A stretch of DNA of 64,000 bases, from assembly GCA_012295275.1 (NCBI GenBank), contig CM022665.1, forward strand, positions 12,827,976 to 12,891,975, written 5' to 3'. The notes under the pieces are model-generated. The model searched no databases. It saw nothing but the letters and a program-made list of their open reading frames with translations, and was not told the origin of the DNA. Each line of letters starts with the position of its first letter. The stretch's first letter is position 1. Shown piece by piece: positions 61,301-64,000 of this stretch. The stretch comes from Chrysomallon squamiferum. Its lineage: Eukaryota > Mollusca > Gastropoda > Neomphalida > Peltospiridae. Both the position numbers and the translations under genes were made by a program.

Positions 61301-63423
61301 AAATTATTAACTATAATTTAGAATTTAGAAACTTCAAATTAAAAATAAAAAACAAAATCAGAAAGAATAATAATTGTTGTAACACCCTAGCTGAAATTTT
61401 AATATTAATTATTTTGCAAGTAACATACACCATTTAATCACCAATCCAGTAAAAATAGATAGTATCACAACAAAGAAAAATCTAATTAAATAAAAAAATG
61501 TCATCTTTTACATACAAAACCTCCCCCCCCCAGCTTAATAAAATATATGTACACACACATTTTCAACATACTATCAGGATAGCTGTAAATAATATTTTAA
61601 CTTGAAATAATGGCCAAACAAAAACATAAAATAATTAATTTTCTTTTTTTCTAACATAATACCAGGCAATAAAGTCTTCATTTATTTCACAATATGAAAT
61701 TAAAAATGAAATGTCTTTATATATCAGATCAGTAAAGAGTTATTTCAGAAGAAATGATAAATAATTTAAAAGAAAATAGGGTAATGAAATAAAAAAATTA
61801 AATTAAATAAAATTAAATTAAAATAAAACCATTTTTAAGAAAAAGAAATAACTGTATTTTTGTGTATACCTGTATCTATTTTTCTCTCTCTATATATATG
61901 TGCATGCATGTGTGTATATATGAGAGAGAGAGAGAGAGAGTGTATTTGTAAAAAATGTCATCTCTGCACAAAATTTAATTTTATTAGTAATTTTCTTCTA
62001 ACACCATAAATATGAATAATGGAGTAGGTTTTGTTCATTGTTATTGAAATGTGCTAGCCTCATCGTGAATGATAATGTATTTGGGGCAAGGCAACCCCCA
62101 GTTTTGATTTATTAGTTACTAGGAAGATAAAATTAATAGCAACAAAAACAGTGATTTAAGCATTAGTGTTCCAGACCGTCAAATCAAACAGGCCACAATA
62201 GTGTTAATAATGCAAACATGAACAATCATGTACAGGAATAGATACTCCAGGTTGTTATCATTGGTCTACCAAACAATAAAAAGAGAAAAACAACTTAATG
62301 ATTATAATAGATTAAAAACAAAAGTATATTAGTAAATAAATATTCTCTGGGTATCTTAGTTTTATAACAATCACTTCCATAAAGGATGCCTATTCTTTAT
62401 TGAAAAAGGCTTTATAATAAATGTTTTATTATTTTATATATATATGTATAAAACTCTTGTTAATATAAAAAGAAATTAATAATAATAAAATAAAAAATAA
62501 CACAGTGTACAACTGGAGTATTACTACCTGTACATTTAATATCTGGAGTAAAATAAACATTTGTGTGTACAAGTAAAGTGAATTGGTTATAGATTTTTCA
62601 ATTTTAAGTACACAATGTAACTCAATGACTCATACCATAATGTTTTTTTCTTTTTTAAATTAAAATTTATTTTTGCTGAACATTTAAAAGTCACTATATA
62701 TATATATATTAGTACACAATGGCATGTTTTTTAAACATAGACAAAAAGTCTTTGTTCAAAATTTAAAAGTTGCTGTTCTTAAAATTTAAATGTAGAAAAG
62801 AAAAAAAAAAAAAAAAAAAAAATTCAACATTTTAAAGTCAAAACTGTAACCAATTCTCTTTCATTAAGCACTTTCAAGTATTTACATATTGGAGGATTAT
62901 TCAAGAAATTAATCTGCTCTATAATGGACCTTGAATAAATCTCTTCCATGTTAACAAAATATTATAAAAATATAAAAAAACAAAGTTAATTTTAACTTCT
63001 CCAAATACCCCCACTAAAGAAAATTTCTGGAACTGCATGTTTATCAAAAACATGCTTAGATATTTCTTAACCCACTATGACTGAGGTATATCTGACATAA
63101 AAGCAGAATATCTGCGACCTAATATATCTGATAAAATGTATTTTACTGAACCTCTGTGCACAGAGTCTGAACAGATATCTTATTCAATAAGAAATGTCCT
63201 GTTATTACCTGCAGTCATGCCTGAGTTATCAACTGTAAAACATGTTTTTTAGAATTAGACAGACACTGTAAAATCTGTGTCAAGTCTAAAGACTGGAATC
63301 ACAGAACATAATGAAGTCAAATGAATAAAAAGACAATAAATAAAATAAAATAAAACATCAAAGCCATAAAAAATCTTACCTCATATTGTAGGTCCACTTG
63401 TTTACTTTAAACGAAGGCTCCAT
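35879..63423 (-). CDS. TUB: Tubby/TULP3-family protein, complete
   Basis: Thirteen coding exons in transcript order: 63423-63380, 44681-44643, 44093-44048, 43121-42962, 42078-41911, 41336-41086, 40831-40607, 40074-39962, 39588-39489, 37290-37192, 36848-36761, 36629-36546, 36012-35879. All are GT-AG and in phase; 1551 nt, 516 aa. Residues about 28-56 ([18 protein letters not shown] then RKKRQ) match the N-terminal helix that binds IFT-A in TULP3. 57-265 is disordered. The C-terminal Tubby domain (about 266-516) runs from [20 protein letters not shown] to FDGKLACE and includes the basic AGRKRKKS loop (317-323) that binds PI(4,5)P2. The family carries membrane receptors into cilia and can act in the nucleus. 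An in-frame TAG two codons before the ATG fixes the start. Whether it is orthologous to TUB or TULP3 is undecided. Confidence 0.95.
36870..36990 (-). mobile_element. Fragment of the dispersed mollusc-type repeat in Tubby intron 10
   Basis: On the + strand AATGTTTTATTTAACAACTC is followed about 60 bp later by GAGAAAGGAAACATGCTGAT, the reverse of the 3' part of the same repeat type (ending GTTAAATAAAACATT). The family recognition rests on memory of mollusc repeats, not on a search. Confidence 0.5.
41517..41800. repeat. Degenerate minisatellite, unit about 34-43 bp, in Tubby intron 5
   Basis: Eight imperfect units each open with CAAAACCA or a close variant (near 41517, 41560, 41595, 41632, 41666, 41705, 41740, 41779), followed by AACAATTTCTCATTATTG-like sequence. 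Unit length varies, so the array is old. A TTTA tract follows at 41823-41885. Confidence 0.85.
41823..41885. repeat. (TTTA)n microsatellite
   Basis: TTTA tetranucleotides 27 bp from the donor end of exon 5 of the Tubby gene. Confidence 0.95.
42893..42937. repeat. (ATG)n/(ATA)n triplet repeat
   Basis: GATGAT triplets passing into AATAAT, 25 bp from the donor of Tubby exon 4. Confidence 0.9.
44762..44840. repeat. (GA)n microsatellite upstream of Tubby exon 2
   Basis: Two GA runs (44762-44784 and 44787-44840) separated by a single C-containing break, about 80 bp upstream in transcript sense of the 39-bp second coding exon. Confidence 0.95.
49150..49505. repeat. Degenerate GATG/GATA tetranucleotide array
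   Basis: About 350 bp in which TGGATG, TTGATG, TGAATG and TAGATG recur at roughly four-base register, heavily mutated. On the minus strand it yields a His/Ile/Pro-rich open frame that is an artefact. Confidence 0.75.
52279..52334. repeat. (AAT)n microsatellite
   Basis: Pure AAT triplets in Tubby intron 1; gives a poly-Tyr frame on the minus strand. Confidence 0.95.
55357..55637. mobile_element. hAT-like non-autonomous transposon with perfect 8-bp target duplication
   Basis: 281 bp, beginning CACTGGTTTTCAACCTTTTT and ending (read inward) CATAGGTTTTTAGCAG, close to the CAGTGGTTCTCAACC ends of a widespread hAT group. Exact 8-bp duplications TCCTAAAG flank it at 55349-55356 and 55638-55645. Internal GACC- and GATCCCTCTGGGGATC-type motifs are also typical. 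No transposase frame. Confidence 0.9.
56313..56348. repeat. (TG)n microsatellite
   Basis: TG dinucleotides in Tubby intron 1. Confidence 0.95.
57818..58184. mobile_element. Probable second hAT-like element, diverged
   Basis: Left end TAGTGGTTCCTAATCCCTGG and right end read inward CAGTGGTCCCCACCATTTTT are both variants of the CAGTGGTTCCCAACC type end, facing each other 367 bp apart. The flanking 8-mers do not agree well, so the exact ends or age are uncertain. Interior is AT-rich with no transposase. Confidence 0.65.
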
Positions 63424-64000
63424 AGCCTAGGAGACTTATAAATATATATACTTTTTAAAAATTGTTTCTATTTTTCACTTTTTTTTCTTTTGTTTAAATA
63501 TATATATATATATATTTTTTTTTGTATTTCTACAATCTCTGTGACGAACACAAGACTATCTGCTGATATCCAGGTATAAGATAAACGATAAAGAAAGACA
63601 TACTCCTTATGGCAAGGGACATACTGTTCATCACACACACACACACAATGCAACACAGTACACTGTCACCACAGTAGTAACATTGCCTTCAGTCTGTTGA
63701 TTGTTGCTAAAATCATCCTAAGTATTGATCCCAAAGCTCTGTGACATCACCAAACTTGATGCTAACTGGCTATTCGACACTCAGAACAACGGTCTCTGGT
63801 CCTGACTGCACTGGCTTCACATCGAGTCTGTGATTCACAAAACAATAAGGTTTCCTGATAAACTGACTGCCACATGCTTCACTGGGGTTAAATAAATGTA
63901 TTATCTACCTGGTGGTCATCGAAATGGCTTTGCCAATCAATGTAACACCACCAGGTTAGGTGACAGAGAGAGACAGAAGAAATACAGACTGGTTAACTCA
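63424..64000. other. 5' flank of the Tubby gene
   Basis: Contains the upstream untranslated region of the Tubby transcript. An in-frame TAG (minus strand, 63427-63429) lies just before the start codon. From about 63660 to 64000 the DNA is less AT-rich, consistent with a promoter or upstream exon. A candidate alternative first exon ending at 63909 is described in the findings. TA and CA short repeats lie at about 63497-63520 and 63634-63647. Confidence 0.5.

Larger units (their letters stand above)
44682..63379. other. 18.7-kb first intron of the Tubby gene
   Basis: No coding exon found on either strand that could extend or replace the Tubby frame. Extremely AT-rich with many A or T runs. Landmarks are AAT/AAAT repeats (about 48290-48440 and 52279-52334), a degenerate GATG array (49150-49505), a TG repeat (56313-56348), a hAT-like element (55357-55637) and a second probable one (57818-58184). 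Long first introns commonly hold enhancers or alternative promoters, but nothing in the sequence picks one out. Confidence 0.6.

Noticed and set aside
63424-63450. TATA-like sequence just upstream of the Tubby start codon
   Set aside because: It lies too close to the ATG to place a transcription start before it; it is more likely AT-rich 5' UTR.

Overview
The window is nuclear DNA from an animal, most likely a lophotrochozoan and probably a mollusc. It is very AT-rich. Its genes are built from short exons (39-251 bp, plus one 746 bp first exon) with GT-AG introns. Dinucleotide, trinucleotide and tetranucleotide repeats are abundant, and there are fossils of mariner, hAT and RNase H-bearing non-LTR elements, plus a dispersed repeat type I associate with molluscs. 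There are no bacterial-style operons, rRNA, tRNA or CRISPR arrays.

Five protein-coding genes can be assembled exon by exon, each with a reading frame that stays intact across every junction. (1) A mitochondrial-type histidine triad nucleotide-binding protein (HINT2-like, + strand, 2628-5240, 172 aa), with a decayed duplicate of its third coding exon and an internally deleted mariner element in its introns. (2, 3) Two head-to-tail thymidine phosphorylase genes (TYMP, - strand, 8580-13963 and 15335-20963, 443 and 445 aa). They have identical 8-exon structures; a 283-bp block around exon 2 is almost identical between them, while the other exons have clearly diverged. (4) A centrin-like four-EF-hand protein with a long charged N-terminal extension (- strand, 23806-26687, 382 aa). 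(5) A complete Tubby/TULP3-family gene (- strand, 35879-63423, 13 coding exons, 516 aa) with an 18.7-kb first intron.

Layout: 1-2.6 kb upstream region; 2.6-5.2 kb HINT; 5.2-8.6 kb convergent 3' flanks; 8.6-21 kb TYMP tandem pair, with long GA/CT tracts in its introns; 21-23.8 kb a retrotransposon fossil split by a hAT-like insertion; 23.8-26.7 kb EF-hand gene; 26.7-35.9 kb gene-poor AT-rich DNA with a two-variant minisatellite; 35.9-63.4 kb Tubby gene with hAT-like elements in its first intron; 63.4-64 kb its upstream flank.

HINT and TYMP both act on nucleosides or nucleotides, but nothing shows the neighbourhood is functional. The EF-hand and Tubby proteins have separate roles, centrosome/cilium-like and ciliary trafficking/phosphoinositide binding respectively. 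I did not find a wholly new multi-gene system. The best leads are the mosaic gene conversion between TYMP copies, a GC-AG intron needed to keep one copy in frame, the ghost exon in HINT, the nested transposon, and the alternating 28/56-bp minisatellite.
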